Shown here piece after piece: positions 20,201 to 30,017 of a stretch of DNA of 64,000 nucleotides. Position 1 is the first letter of the stretch. Each line of letters begins with the position of its first letter. The notes under the pieces are model-generated. The model did not search any database. It was not told the DNA's origin and saw only the letters and a list, made by a program, of their open reading frames with translations. The translations under genes and the position numbers were made by a program. The DNA is from Strongylocentrotus droebachiensis (taxonomy: Eukaryota; Echinodermata; Echinoidea; Camarodonta; Strongylocentrotidae). The stretch is from assembly GCA_035222895.1 (NCBI GenBank), contig JAVYIG010005342.1:1-64000 (forward strand), written 5' to 3'.

Positions 20201-23200
20201 ATTGCCGAGCCTGAAAGGTACAAGAAAAGGAGGATCATTCATCGTTTACTTTCGTTAAGTGCACGGATGAGGTACGGAATTGGACTATTTTGCATTCGTT
20301 TAGTTTTACATCTGAGTTCAGGAATTTGGGGTTTACGTCTTAGTGTTCTAGTATTATTTTCCGGAGGGAAATACTGTTTGAATTGATCGGTGTAGAGTAG
20401 GGTCTTTTGGAAGAACGACAAGCACAAACTCTTTCTTCTATCAGAGAGAGATTCGATTTTCAATTCATCTAGGACAGTGTCATAAGTTGAGTAACGTGCA
20501 CCGATAATCACTCTCAAAACTCTCTTTTGGACTCTTTCTAACCTGGTGATTTGGTTTTTGGTGAGGCCTCCATTCCATACAGGGGCTGCATATTCAATGA
20601 CAGGCCTTATGTAGCACATGTATATGGTCAGCAAGTCATCATAGGGTAGACCATGCCGTTTCAATAGTAGTCTAAGCATATGAATTTTACTGTTTGCTCT
20701 CTTTATGATATTATTTATGTTTTGATCCCATTTTAAGTCATTCTGAATAATGACTCCTAATATTTTGGTGGCTTTCACAGTAGCCAGTTCATGATTTCCG
20801 GTAGAAACTGCAGGATAGATTTGGGGAACCCGTAGGAAACAAACATTCATTTGAGCACATTTTGGGGGGGGGGGTTCATCTTCATATGATTATGATCACA
20901 CCAGGTTAGAAGATAGTCCATAGACTTTTGTAATTCAGATGGTTGGTTACAGTTCCTACATTCAACAATTGACAGGTCATCCACATATTTGAATGTAGTT
21001 GAGTTCTGGAAAGATGGGTTAACATCATTTACCATTGCTAGAAATATTATTGGACCTAATTTAGTTCCCTGAGGAGCACCTGCATGTAATGAAACCCAAT
21101 CAGAACACGTTGAATGGTATCGTACACACTGCTGACGGAAACATAAGAAATCAGCAATCCATGGAATAATGGCAGACCTGGTGCCAAGGTCGATAAGCTT
21201 TCTAATGGCTATCGTGTGGTCAACCCTATCAAAGGCTTTGGTAAAATCAGTAACAATTACCGAAGATGTAGCTTTGGGTTTATCCGCATTTTGGAATAAG
21301 AGATGTAGCATGTTTATCAAGTAATGGTTTGTTGAGAGAAACTTTCTATTACCAAATTGATTAGGGTCTATTTTGGGGCTTATATCTTGTAGAATCCACT
21401 TTGCCATGAAACCTTCAGCAATTTTGGCGAAATGACTGGTAAGAGAAATTGGGCGAAGTCTGTCAATCGAAGGGGGGTTAGTCTTCGGGATCGGAACAAC
21501 GATTGCTCGTTTCCAGTCCTTTGGAACCTTGCTTTGGCTGAAAGAGGTATTAATGATGTCTGCAAGTGGGGTCGCAAGTTCTACACAAAATTCCCTGATG
21601 ATCCTAGCTGATATATTATCTGGACCGCCAGCCGTTGCCTGTTGCACTCTTGACAGTTCTTTGTAAACCTCCCAAGATGAAACAGTCGGACATGGACTCC
21701 TAGAAGGTAAGTATGATGGAAGATCAGTTGGGCTGAATTGGTGGATATCAGATGCAACGGAAGCAAAGAAATTGTTGATGGCAGAAGCTATTGCAAACTC
21801 ATCGTTTGATGGTATGTCAGGAACGTAAATGGGGCTCGGGTCCTTTGCGTTACCAGTGATCACTCGGATTTGTCGGAACCAAGCTGAAGGGTTGCTTTTC
21901 TTTAAGCGTTGAACACGTGATGCATAATATTCCTTTTTTGCGTTTTCTATGCTTACTTTCAATGTTTTCTTTAATCTCTTCCAAGCTATCACGTCATTTC
22001 GGTGGAAGGCTCTTTGTCGTTCATTGATGAGTTGTTTTATTCTTGTAGTCATCCACTGTTTGTCACCATTATGGAGTTTTACCCTACGAACAGGAAAGAA
22101 GTTATTAATTGCCGATTGAAGAGTTTGGAGGAATAAATCATACTTTTCATTGATATCTACTATGTTGACAACTTCAGACCAATCAACACTGTTCAGCCAC
22201 CTGCCGAAGGATCGTTTAGCGCTATCGGGCATTGGACGAGTTGTACGGTAACGGCTTGCATTGGTGGGGACTATGTGATCTCGCGGGAGCCATAGTACTG
22301 AGTTATGGTCAGATTGTCCTACGGGGGAGCAAATAAGCACATCTTTATATCTGTCACCTATATTGCATATAATCTTATCTAAGATTCTATCTCCTCTTGT
22401 CGGTTGACTTACAACTTGTTGGAAACGGGGATCAGCAGTTAGGGGGGAAATATCCATTTGGTTAAAGTCACCTGTTACGATGATTGCAGCTTCCGGATGG
22501 CGGGTGATGAGGTCGTCAATGGTTGCAAGGAGGTGTTCAACCAGTTGTACTTCGACATTGTTGTCAGGTTGGGGGAAATAGACCGCATCACAAAAGGTTT
22601 TGTGTTCTTTTTAATAACTCAAAGTCTATATTTATACGATATCCTTTACATGGGTGGACTGTCCGTGGGGAGCTTGGGGAGATTTTCCTCAAAGGCCGCT
22701 CAATATTTTAACATGAGCGCTGGTCGATTTACGGTCCGAGGGTCAGTTGATGTATTCCTTTTAAATTGAGTGGGTCGAGTATACCCGATTTTTCTTATGT
22801 TCATACTGCCTTTCTCCTTTACACAGGTATTGAAGAGCATGACAAAGAAGGACGTCTGATCACAGCCGAGTACGACTCGTTCTATTTTGTAGGAGTCTGT
22901 AAGTATTCATTTCAAATTTATTTGAGCGACGTGTTTGCGGTTACACCTCGTATTCTTAAAAGGGCAAAGTCGTGCTCTATCTTGACATTTAAATAGGTTT
23001 TACCTATCATCTTCAGGCTTGTCTTCAGACATTCAGGGGCCTTTTTAAAAGCCAACTTACCCTGTCAAAGGTAGAATATGTGGGCGCTGTCTTATAAAGA
23101 GTTGATATCAATCGCAACTAATTTCGATTGATATCAATTGCAACTTTGTATATAAGAGATAGGAGACTGCAAACTTGCGATTAATTGAATCCAAATCCAA

Positions 23201-23811
23201 ATCAATCGTAACTCTTTATAAGACGGGGCCCTGGTGTAACCACAAATCTCGCTCAAATCTATTCTCACCATGGAAGCCTTTAAAGATAATATTATTTAAT
23301 TGATATCTTGGTGAAGAGAGCATTTCTTTGAGATAGTAGAACAAGATTTCAATTACTCTTGTAATACATGTGCACTGTACCTTGCTACCTTCCTGTTGCA
23401 TGGAGGAAGGATTTTGACATCGTTTTAGGATGGTCAATATCCCTTCCTGAGAGTTGATCCTTGAGGTGCTTTCTATTGTTGAAAAATGTCCTATCTGTGA
23501 AATTTAAACTTTAGCAGTGTCCTAGTATTCAAAGTATGCAAGGAAACTTGTTTACTTTCTAAACTTCACTGTCAGACACTGTTGAGTGACTGAATTGCTT
23601 TTTTTTCTTCTTTGGTAATAACGAGCTGTAAAGGGTACATCAATGACCCACTTCTTGTTATGGCCAAAATTAAACTGATTGAATCTTTGTGCAGCACAAA
23701 ACGTATGACCATTCGGTACAAGGGTCTGAAAATCTCCAATTCCGTTTAACCGCCAGTCAAAACCGGACGGTTTTCGGTTAAACGATTTATTTAAAAAAAA
23801 AAAAAAAAAAA

Positions 23812-23849
<38 letters not shown>

Positions 23850-26800
23850 AAATCGTTTAACCGACTCTGTCGGCAGCAAGCCAGGTCCGTGTGAAAAAGC
23901 GGGAAGGAATTTCATTTGTGCTTGTGAACTTGTCATAAATAATAGTAACAATGTCAATTTTAGAGGAATGTGTAAGATCATTAATGTAAAGTAAAAACAG
24001 TAGAGGACCTAGGATAGAACCTTGTGGTAGGCCATGTGTTAAAGTTGGATGAATTATTATTATAAACTACATATTGAGATCTATTACAAAGATTACTTTC
24101 AAACCAAGATGACAGAAAAATTGGAGTGTTGTTCTAGTTTCAGAGTGGTGAGTCAACACACAGATTACTGAGCTGGAAGACATTGCCAGGCATAGTGCCA
24201 GGTGTAGGGGCATAAATTGAAAACGGAATCCGCCATGGGCGGTCGGATACCCGACGGTTAAACGTTTGACTACAGCACTAGTCCATTCAACAACTAACGG
24301 TTGTTATTTTAACACAAAAATAAATCGTTTTGATCGAGGGATGTTCTACATAAGTATTATCTTTCAAATGCCGGTGGAATTTAACCTCTTCATTTTGTGG
24401 GCCTGCAAATGGGACGTAGTCCTTCAAGGTTGGATTTCCCTTTGATATGCAGTATATACAGACATCTACATGTAGGTATGTCCTCTTGCATCGCATTTAG
24501 TTAGATTCACTTCATACAAGGATTGTTGAGCTCTTTCATCAGAGCTCTCTTTTGGCCTTTTCATGAGAGGAAAAGTGATATCATCAAACACCTTATCTTT
24601 TTAATTTGTCTCTTTGTTTATACAGATGTTCCCAATTCTAGCAGAAAGCTTGTCAGGTAATTATCACTTTAATTCTAAATCATAAACAATCGTCAATGTT
24701 AAGATATTTCGTGTCCCAGTTTGTTAGGTATTTTGCTTGCAAGATAATCTGTATTGTGTGATAATTTTTTGTAGCCAATAATGCATTGTCTGATTTTTAG
24801 CATACTGGTTTATGGCATGATTGTCATCACTATCATAATCTTAGCCAGCATCTTTGATATCATTTTCTTCATCAACTATCATCACTCTATAGTCTGCAAT
24901 GCCATCATCATCTTCACTTTCATCAATGTCATTTCCACCACTGCCACCACGCCCTCACAACATCCATCACCACCCCACTACCACCAACACAAACAACCAC
25001 GCCCTCACAACATCCATTACCACGCCACTACCACCACCAACCACGCCCTCACAACATCCATCACCACCCCACTACCACCACCAACCACGCCCTCACAACA
25101 TCCATCACCACCCCACTACCACCACCACAAACAACCACGCCCTCACAACATCCATCACCACATCCATCACCACCCCACTACCACAAACACCCACGCACTC
25201 ACAACATCCATTACCACCCCACTACCACCACCACAAACAACCACGCCCTCACAACATCCATTACCACCCCACTACCACCAACACAAACAACCACGCCCTC
25301 ACAACATCCATTACCACGCCACTACCACCACCAACCACGCCCTCACAACATCCATCACCACCCAACTACCACCACCAACCACGCCCTCACAACATCCATC
25401 ACCACCCCACTACCACAACCACGCCCTCACAACATCCATTACCACCCCACTACCACCAACACAAACAACCACGCCCTCACAACATCCATCATCACCCCAC
25501 TACCACAAACACCCACGCCCTCACAACAACCATTACCACCCCACTACCACCACCACAAACAACCACGCCCTCACAACATCCATCACCACCCCACTACCAC
25601 CACCACAAACAACCACGCCCTCACAACATCCATCACCATCCCACTACCACAAACACCCACGGCCTCACAACATCCATTACCACCCCACTACCACCACCAC
25701 AAACAACCACGCCCTCACAACATCCATCACCACCCCACTACCACAAACACCCACGCCCTCACAACATCCATTACCACCCCACTACCACCACCACAAACAA
25801 CCACGCCCTCACAACATCCATCACCACCCCACTACCACAAACACCCACGCCCTCACAACATCCATTACCACCCCACTACCACCACCACAAACAACCACGC
25901 CCTCACAACATCCATCACCACCCCACTACCACAAACACCCACGTCCTCACAACATCCATTACCACCCCACTACCACCACCACAAACAACCACGCCCTCAC
26001 AACATCCATCACCACCTCACTACCACCACCACAAACAACCACGCCCTCACAACATCCATCACCACCCCACTACCACAAACACCCATGCCCTCACAACATC
26101 CATTACCACCCCACTACCACCACCACAAACAACCACGCCCTCACAACATCCATTACCACCCCACTACCACCACCACACCCTCACAACATCTATCACCACC
26201 ACAAACAACCACGCCCTCACAACATCTATCACCACCCCACTACCACCAAAACAAACAACCACGCCCTCACAACATCTATCACCACCCCACTACCACCATC
26301 ATCGCCCCACTACCACCAACACAAACAACCACGCCCTCACAACATCTATCACCACCCCACTACCACCAACACAAACATCCCCACCACCACCACCAACCAC
26401 GCCCTCACAACATCCATTACCATCCCATCACCATCCCATCACCATCACCACCGTCACCATTACCAACACTATTACTGTGTTACAACGTCCATCACCACCA
26501 CCACCCATCGAACCACTGCCACCATCACAACCATCCCACCCACCCACCAATACCATCGATATGCTCCTTGTAGTCAATCGTGTTAATACACTACATGTAT
26601 CTTGATCACTACACAGGTTAGATTACAGACAAGAGTGGGACAAAGATTTCCATGCCTATCTCAAGAAGCTTGATGCTAAGAAACCGGTCATCTGCTGTGG
26701 AGATATGAATGTTGCGCATGAGGAGATAGGTAAGTGACAAAAGGATGCGAGTCAGTGCTCAGCAGCACTTGAACACTGACTGTAATGTTTATTGCACTAT

Positions 26801-29800
26801 TGAGTGCCCGGTAGGCCTACCAGGTAAAAATGTCAGTGGTAACAAATTTGAAAGTACAAAATTGGACTCATAATTAAGTACAAACTATATATAATGAATA
26901 TAGTAATTAAAGGGACGTGGTAACATTGTTCAGATGAGAGAAAATGGTGCTAAGGTAGTGACTTTAATACTAAATGGACAATCAAAGATAATCTGAAAGT
27001 TTGAGTGAAAACAGACCATTATTAATGATAAAAATTTGGAAAAACTGATCTGATCGATTCCTTAATTCTCCCAACTACATGTATATTATTACAATTTAAT
27101 TACCTTTTAGGTGAATGTTAATCGTAGGGAAGCTATGAATAGGCTCTATATACCATTCCAAACATTCAAGTGTTGACATTTTTTTTAAATGCTGTCTTAC
27201 GTCTTATTTTCACCAAAAAACGGTTGGGAAAATTCAAAAATTGGTTGGGAGAATTTACTGTTTTCACATCTCGTGTATTTCCTCCTCAGACTTGAAAAAT
27301 CCAAAGAGCAATCGCAACAAGACGCCGGGCTTTACTGACCAAGAGAGGGAGGGCTTCACCTCGCTTCTCGACATGGGGTTCGTGGATTCTTTCCGCCACC
27401 TTTACCCGGAAGAAGCGGATGCTTACTCCTTCTGGACCTACATGGGTAACTGCAGAGCTAAGAATGTTGGCTGGTAGGTTTTTTTAAATTTGTTTTACCA
27501 CAAGCATTATTCAGACACGATACAGTACATCTACCTCAAAAATCTGCAGCAGCAGAATAAAACCCATTGTACTTGTACATGTAGATAAATGAGTAGTGTT
27601 GGTAAAATAAACCCCTCAAAAAAAGTTTGGAAACTTGAGTATGATTGATTATATATCTCTCTTGTCATTTCATGAACATCGCTACGTTTTGTATTGTTAG
27701 AAATTGGTTTTTATTCCTATTTATTAAAAAGGATACCCCATTTGTTATGACTTTTCAGTCATGGAATGTGCAGTTGACAAAAATTAGGGGCAAGGTGAAA
27801 GTGAAAAGTTGCAAAATGCAATGCTCTTGTTAGACTTTGCATTCAAATTGCCCTATTGACGGTGCCTTTTCAACAGTTGTAGGCATAATGCTTCAGAAAG
27901 TTGATGACAAAACATACGCAAATCTTGCCTGACATGAATTTCAATTTCTGATTCTTTCTATTATTGTTTGTTGTTTGTTCCTAATATGCTATATTTGCTT
28001 CTAATTTTGTGACCATGGTCCCCATTTATTTTCAATTTACCTTCATGGTATTTTCCCCTTTTTTTCTCTTTCATTTTTGACATCATGGTCCCATATCTTT
28101 TTTACAGCTCCACAAATTTAATTTGTATATTGCTTACAGTATAAGCACCTATGCAATAGTATACAAATAATGAATGGTTATGAGTTCAATAGTGCGAATA
28201 TTTTCATGAGTTGAAAGATTAACATTCTATTCAACGAGGCGTCAGCCGAGTTGAATAGAATTAACGTTAATCTTTCAACAAATGAAAATATTTGCACTAT
28301 TGAACGAATGAAAAACATTCATTATTTGTTTTATACAACATCGAAGAAGATCTAATAGAACGTTAATCAACAAATTATGCTTTACTCCTTATATTAAAGA
28401 TAAATTAAATTTGGAGTCAAGCCTTCTCGATTACATTGAGATTGCCTTCGCGTCAGATACACGCAGGGATACGCGCGCGCATGACTGAGAGGTACGCAGT
28501 CTGCATATAACCAAAAATGCACGGCGCATATAACCAAAAATGCACGACCGTGCAATATACCATCTATTGAATATCATGTGACCAACAATCCTCCAATCAA
28601 ATGACAAGGATCCACGTAGGTGTTGTATAATGTGGTTTATATACCTCACTTAAGAAATCCAGCCATCTGATTGGTCAAAATTGCATTCATAAACTTTAAC
28701 TATTCCTGTAAAATTCCCGGTAAAATTCCAAACCCATGTAATAGTTCTAAAAAATAGTTCTAAAATCCCGGTAACCATGGTTACCGGGAAAATAGTTCAG
28801 TCTTGGTGAAATACCCATAGGTATACATGTTAAAAAATGGTTTGAGCGATTGCGGATACCGTACGTGTGCGAAGAATTGGTCGGTAATTTCAATACAATT
28901 GAATCTCGATCGTTCTTACCGACAATTTTATCTTGCATTGTTGACATGAAAACGAAAATAAACTTCCAAAAACAACATCTGCCGATAGATCTTGATCTAA
29001 GTTCGTGCCAATGCATTGCAAAAGTAAAAGAAGGGCCCGTTTAATGGAGCTGCCGCGAAGCAAGCACGCGAAGACGTTTTCAATCCATTTTAATGTATAA
29101 ATTAGAGAAAACTGCTATGTATGATATTAGTGAGCGATGGCCGAGCGATCTAAGGCGGTAATTTTAGACACATCATCGTCTGTACGCAAGAGATCGAATC
29201 CCATCTTCGACAAAAGTTTTTTTGTTTTTTTATTTTTTATTTTTCATTTTTCAGTCTACTCTAAAGAAAAACACTCATAAAAAAAAACCGTGCAGATAAA
29301 CTAGATAAAGGCCAAGGTGATGTCATAAGTAAGTTTTTTGGCATATAAAAGTATTAATGACTGCTTTAATATTCGAGAAATAGTTGTTTTTATACGCTCT
29401 CGGGAAGGTTACAATTGGGCTATTGCCCTCGGCACGCCTCGGGCAATAGCACAATTCGAACCTTCCCTTGAGCGTATAAAAACAACTATTTCTCTCAAAG
29501 CAGTCATTAATACTATATTACTAACATATTCAAATGTATGTATGGTTCTTTCCTGGGGACCTAGTGATGAGTTATTGCATTATCCTGTTATTAATGAATG
29601 AACTACAATACCCGGAATCTAGTCTGCATTCATTACTTGTTGCTATGATGGGCAAGCCTCATACAAGATTTCAGGTTGTCAAGAACAATCTTTGTTTAAA
29701 AATGATTCCAAAACTCTAATTAAGTTAGTAAACGGGGCAGCGTCTCACGAAACCGTGTATTAAGTTTATCACGCGTTTCAATGGGATGTCGGTGAACTTG

Positions 29801-30017
29801 TACTTATGACAGTTTCATGAAACGTTGCCCGTTTTTTTTTTTTAAAGAGCCCCGCTCTTACCATTTGCATACTCTTCCCCTCGTCTTTCACTCATTTAGG
29901 AGACTAGATTACGGCGTGATTTCCAAGGCTCTGGTACCCAAGCTGTGTGACAACCAGATGAGATTGCAGACGTTCGGGAGTGACCACTGCCCCATGGTGG
30001 TCTCCCTGGCCATGTGA
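14163..30017 (+). CDS. APEX1: AP endonuclease 1 (APE1), spliced gene
   Basis: This is the main base-excision-repair endonuclease, which cuts 5' of abasic sites. With exon 1 (4636-4650) and one copy of exon 2 it is 302 residues (human 318). Residues about 1-45 are a Lys/Glu-rich tail with likely nuclear import signals; 46-302 form the endonuclease/exonuclease/phosphatase fold. Numbering with one exon 2, the active-site residues are N55, E83 (QETK), Y155 (YVPN), D194 and N196 (CGDMNVAH), D267 (WRLDY), D292 and H293 (GSDHC), matching human N68, E96, Y171, D210, N212, D283, D308, H309. The DNA-contact residues R161, the Met in WTYMGN and W264 are kept. Human metal ligand D70 is Gly57 here. Human redox cysteines C65 and C93 are Ser and Phe. 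Exon 2 is present three times, so products of 302, 322 or 342 residues are possible. All splice phases agree. Confidence 0.97.
14953..15012 (+). CDS. APEX1: APEX1 exon 2, copy b
   Basis: Same 60-nt exon, acceptor and donor as the copy at 14163, displaced by exactly 790 bp. Confidence 0.85.
15743..15802 (+). CDS. APEX1: APEX1 exon 2, copy c
   Basis: Third copy, displaced by a further 790 bp, with intact splice sites. It is the copy nearest the next exon at 16756. Confidence 0.85.
16756..16814 (+). CDS. APEX1: APEX1 exon 3 (linker to the nuclease domain)
   Basis: The acceptor is CTCCGCAG and the donor GGAGA|GTAGGT. It encodes [19 protein letters not shown] plus two bases of a Glu codon completed by the next exon. 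It is an acidic, probably disordered linker. Confidence 0.88.
17223..17280 (+). CDS. APEX1: APEX1 exon 4 (first strand of the nuclease fold)
   Basis: The acceptor is TTTTGTCAG and the donor AAG|GTATGT. It encodes [19 protein letters not shown], aligning to human TLKICSWNVDGLRAWIK. Asn of WN is kept, the human Cys65 position is Ser, and the Asp70 position is Gly. Confidence 0.95.
17698..17913. repeat. Near-perfect palindrome, ~93-bp arms
   Basis: The left arm (17698-17790) starts TCACTATGAACATGACTGAC. The right arm (about 17820-17913) is its reverse complement with about one mismatch, around a loop of about 30 bp. Such a palindrome in an APEX1 intron could be a foldback MITE or a recent inverted duplication. 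It would make a stable hairpin in the pre-mRNA. Confidence 0.92.
18343..18541 (+). CDS. APEX1: APEX1 exon 5
   Basis: The acceptor is TATGCTTTAG and the donor ATGG|GTGAGT. It encodes [20 protein letters not shown], including the metal-binding Glu of QETK, then [19 protein letters not shown]. It is GC-richer than the flanking introns. Confidence 0.96.
18560..18707. mobile_element. Short inverted-repeat element ('gtttcacaaa' family), copy 1
   Basis: The ends 'ggtgtttcacaaaacttgtc' and 'gaagaaagcctttgtgaaac' are imperfect inverted repeats. Related copies lie at 32470-32605, 43618-43757 and 50019-50191, sharing 'tctgattggtt' and 'cagtagcttataac'-type blocks. It begins 18 bp past the exon 5 donor. 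Confidence 0.7.
20239..20850 (-). CDS. LINE C-terminal RT-associated region, separate frame
   Basis: The 203 codons include [39 protein letters not shown] and [15 protein letters not shown], typical of the region after the RT core in CR1/L2/jockey elements. Frame continuity with the upstream part is broken only at a homopolymer, which could be a sequencing error or a real mutation. Confidence 0.88.
   Translation of the reverse strand: MNVCFLRVPQIYPAVSTGNHELATVKATKILGVIIQNDLKWDQNINNIIKRANSKIHMLRLLLKRHGLPYDDLLTIYMCYIRPVIEYAAPVWNGGLTKNQITRLERVQKRVLRVIIGARYSTYDTVLDELKIESLSDRRKSLCLSFFQKTLLYTDQFKQYFPPENNTRTLRRKPQIPELRCKTKRMQNSPIPYLIRALNESKR
20847..22457 (-). CDS. LINE reverse transcriptase ORF (endonuclease end plus RT)
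   Basis: This is a 536-codon frame. The first ~60 residues are the end of the endonuclease domain with SDHNSVLW. The RT core lies at about residues 320-520 with [20 protein letters not shown] and YVDD, so the catalytic Asp residues are present. It ends ...[10 protein letters not shown] because of the poly-C frame break. The true frame continues upstream of the first Met through VTGDFNQM. It is a parasitic element, not a host gene. Confidence 0.9.
   Translation of the reverse strand: MDISPLTADPRFQQVVSQPTRGDRILDKIICNIGDRYKDVLICSPVGQSDHNSVLWLPRDHIVPTNASRYRTTRPMPDSAKRSFGRWLNSVDWSEVVNIVDINEKYDLFLQTLQSAINNFFPVRRVKLHNGDKQWMTTRIKQLINERQRAFHRNDVIAWKRLKKTLKVSIENAKKEYYASRVQRLKKSNPSAWFRQIRVITGNAKDPSPIYVPDIPSNDEFAIASAINNFFASVASDIHQFSPTDLPSYLPSRSPCPTVSSWEVYKELSRVQQATAGGPDNISARIIREFCVELATPLADIINTSFSQSKVPKDWKRAIVVPIPKTNPPSIDRLRPISLTSHFAKIAEGFMAKWILQDISPKIDPNQFGNRKFLSTNHYLINMLHLLFQNADKPKATSSVIVTDFTKAFDRVDHTIAIRKLIDLGTRSAIIPWIADFLCFRQQCVRYHSTCSDWVSLHAGAPQGTKLGPIIFLAMVNDVNPSFQNSTTFKYVDDLSIVECRNCNQPSELQKSMDYLLTWCDHNHMKMNPPPQNVLK
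22827..22898 (+). CDS. APEX1: APEX1 exon 6
   Basis: The acceptor is TTTACACAG and the donor GTCT|GTAAGT. It encodes [19 protein letters not shown] and YFVGV, aligning to human GDEEHDQEGRVIVAEFDSF. The Tyr of YVPN is split across this and the next exon. Confidence 0.95.
23775..23863. repeat. Hairpin with poly(A)/poly(T) core
   Basis: CGGTTAAACGATTTATTT followed by a run of A, then a run of T followed by AAATAAATCGTTTAACCG. The arms are perfect complements, giving one long AT-rich stem. The T tract is about 29 nt, so length may be unreliable in an assembly. Confidence 0.85.
23880..24185 (-). mobile_element. LINE reverse-transcriptase fragment
   Basis: Minus-strand translation near 24035-23958 reads [20 protein letters not shown] then NDLTHSSK, the RT motif B region of a CR1/jockey-type element, different from the larger LINE above. 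It is truncated at both ends and shows at least one frame change upstream. It is too short to be active. Confidence 0.8.
24626..24656 (+). CDS. APEX1: APEX1 exon 7 (31-nt microexon)
   Basis: The acceptor is TTTATACAG and the donor GTCAG|GTAATT. It encodes the end of [11 protein letters not shown], including the catalytic Tyr (completed here), Asn of VPN and the Arg equivalent to human R177. It is very short but lies in an essential loop, so skipping would be damaging. Confidence 0.93.
24950..26440. repeat. C/A-rich minisatellite, ~50- and ~44-bp units in ~94-bp higher-order repeats
   Basis: The basic unit contains CCACGCCCTCACAACATCCA, then (T/C)ACCACCCCACTACCAC and either CACCACAAACAA (50 bp) or AAACAC (44 bp). 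Long and short units alternate, for example at 25707, 25801 and 25895, giving a 94-bp higher-order period. The + strand has only one G per unit (in ACGCCC), so all three frames stay open for hundreds of codons. These His/Thr/Pro-rich frames are not genes. It lies in the APEX1 intron between exons 7 and 8. Confidence 0.95.
26617..26729 (+). CDS. APEX1: APEX1 exon 8
   Basis: The acceptor is ACTACACAG and the donor ATAG|GTAAGT. It encodes [19 protein letters not shown] and [17 protein letters not shown]. Asp and Asn of GDMN are the catalytic pair. Confidence 0.96.
26907..27265 (+). repeat. Dispersed repeat, second copy of the element inside the 790-bp array
   Basis: It starts TTAAAGGGACGTGGTAACAT and matches the latter half of each 790-bp unit, including 'tgttcagatgagagaaaa', 'ctgatctgatcgattcctta' and 'gaatttactgtt'. 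It ends 24 bp before the exon 9 acceptor. Two copies in one gene's introns provide homology for unequal exchange. Confidence 0.8.
27290..27473 (+). CDS. APEX1: APEX1 exon 9
   Basis: The acceptor is CTCCTCAG and the donor GGCTG|GTAGGT. It encodes [40 protein letters not shown] and [11 protein letters not shown]. The Phe and Met that pack on the abasic site are kept. Confidence 0.96.
27590..27800 (+). repeat. Dispersed repeat (second copy at 46230-46430)
   Basis: Shared order of blocks: 'cctcaaaaaa', 'ggaaactt', 'tgattgattata', 'tttgttatga', 'agtcatggaatgtgcagt'. The copies are diverged and the class is unknown. Confidence 0.5.
28147..28635 (+). mobile_element. Hairpin-containing MITE-like element, copy 2
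   Basis: It matches 9928-10383 along its length, including 'caacatcgaagaagatctaa', 'cacgcagggatacgcgc' and 'aaccaaaaatgcacggcgca'. An internal palindrome surrounds 'cgaggcgtcagccgagttga'. It directly abuts the next repeat at 28637. Confidence 0.8.
28637..29522 (+). mobile_element. Composite repeat with tRNA-Leu-like segment, copy 1
   Basis: Shared with 51982-52742. It starts 'tttatatacctcacttaaga', contains 'ctgattggtc' and a tRNA-like segment (29132-29211), and ends in a long hairpin around 'ctattgccctcggcacgcct'. That hairpin has arms from about 29345 to 29520. A short reading frame at 28850-29044 has no known domain. Confidence 0.75.
29132..29211 (+). repeat. tRNA-Leu-like segment, degenerate
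   Basis: GAGCGATGGCCGAGCGATCT resembles the A box of a tRNA-Leu or -Ser, and GATCGAATCCCATC resembles the B box. Stems are imperfect. It is part of the larger repeat, so it is a tRNA-derived piece and not a tRNA gene. Confidence 0.6.
29900..30017 (+). CDS. APEX1: APEX1 last coding exon
   Basis: The acceptor is CTCATTTAG. The carried TG plus G makes Trp, then [20 protein letters not shown] and [14 protein letters not shown] followed by TGA. It contains the catalytic Asp of RLDY and the Asp-His of SDH. Confidence 0.97.

Larger units (their letters stand above)
19219..22600 (-). mobile_element. Non-LTR retrotransposon (LINE, CR1/L2/jockey-like), 5'-truncated
   Basis: On the minus strand, the end of an APE-type endonuclease comes first: [16 protein letters not shown], and the SDH motif in [11 protein letters not shown] reverse transcriptase follows: motif [13 protein letters not shown], motif [14 protein letters not shown], motif [11 protein letters not shown]. 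The post-RT region ([23 protein letters not shown]) lies in another frame, 20850-20239. The switch occurs at an 11-C run near 20866-20876. The endonuclease start is missing, as expected of 5' truncation. The 3' UTR is GA-rich and ends in a TTGAA microsatellite at 19219-19250. A second such tail near 19907-19940 suggests two insertions. It lies antisense in an APEX1 intron. Confidence 0.9.
23410..24480 (+). repeat. Dispersed repeat interrupted by a LINE fragment
   Basis: Blocks around 'tcctatctgtgaaat', 'actgtcagacactgttgagt' and 'actgattgaatctttg' recur at 60640-61560. Further blocks ('tatctttcaaatgc', 'gcctgcaaatgggac') flank the other side. The middle (about 23760-24240) is foreign: a poly(A)/poly(T) hairpin and a reverse-transcriptase fragment. 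Confidence 0.6.

Noticed and set aside
24781-26605. Overlapping 601-, 568- and 162-codon frames rich in His, Thr and Pro
   Set aside because: They are open only because the C/A-rich minisatellite lacks stop codons; all three frames are open at once and the region is an APEX1 intron.
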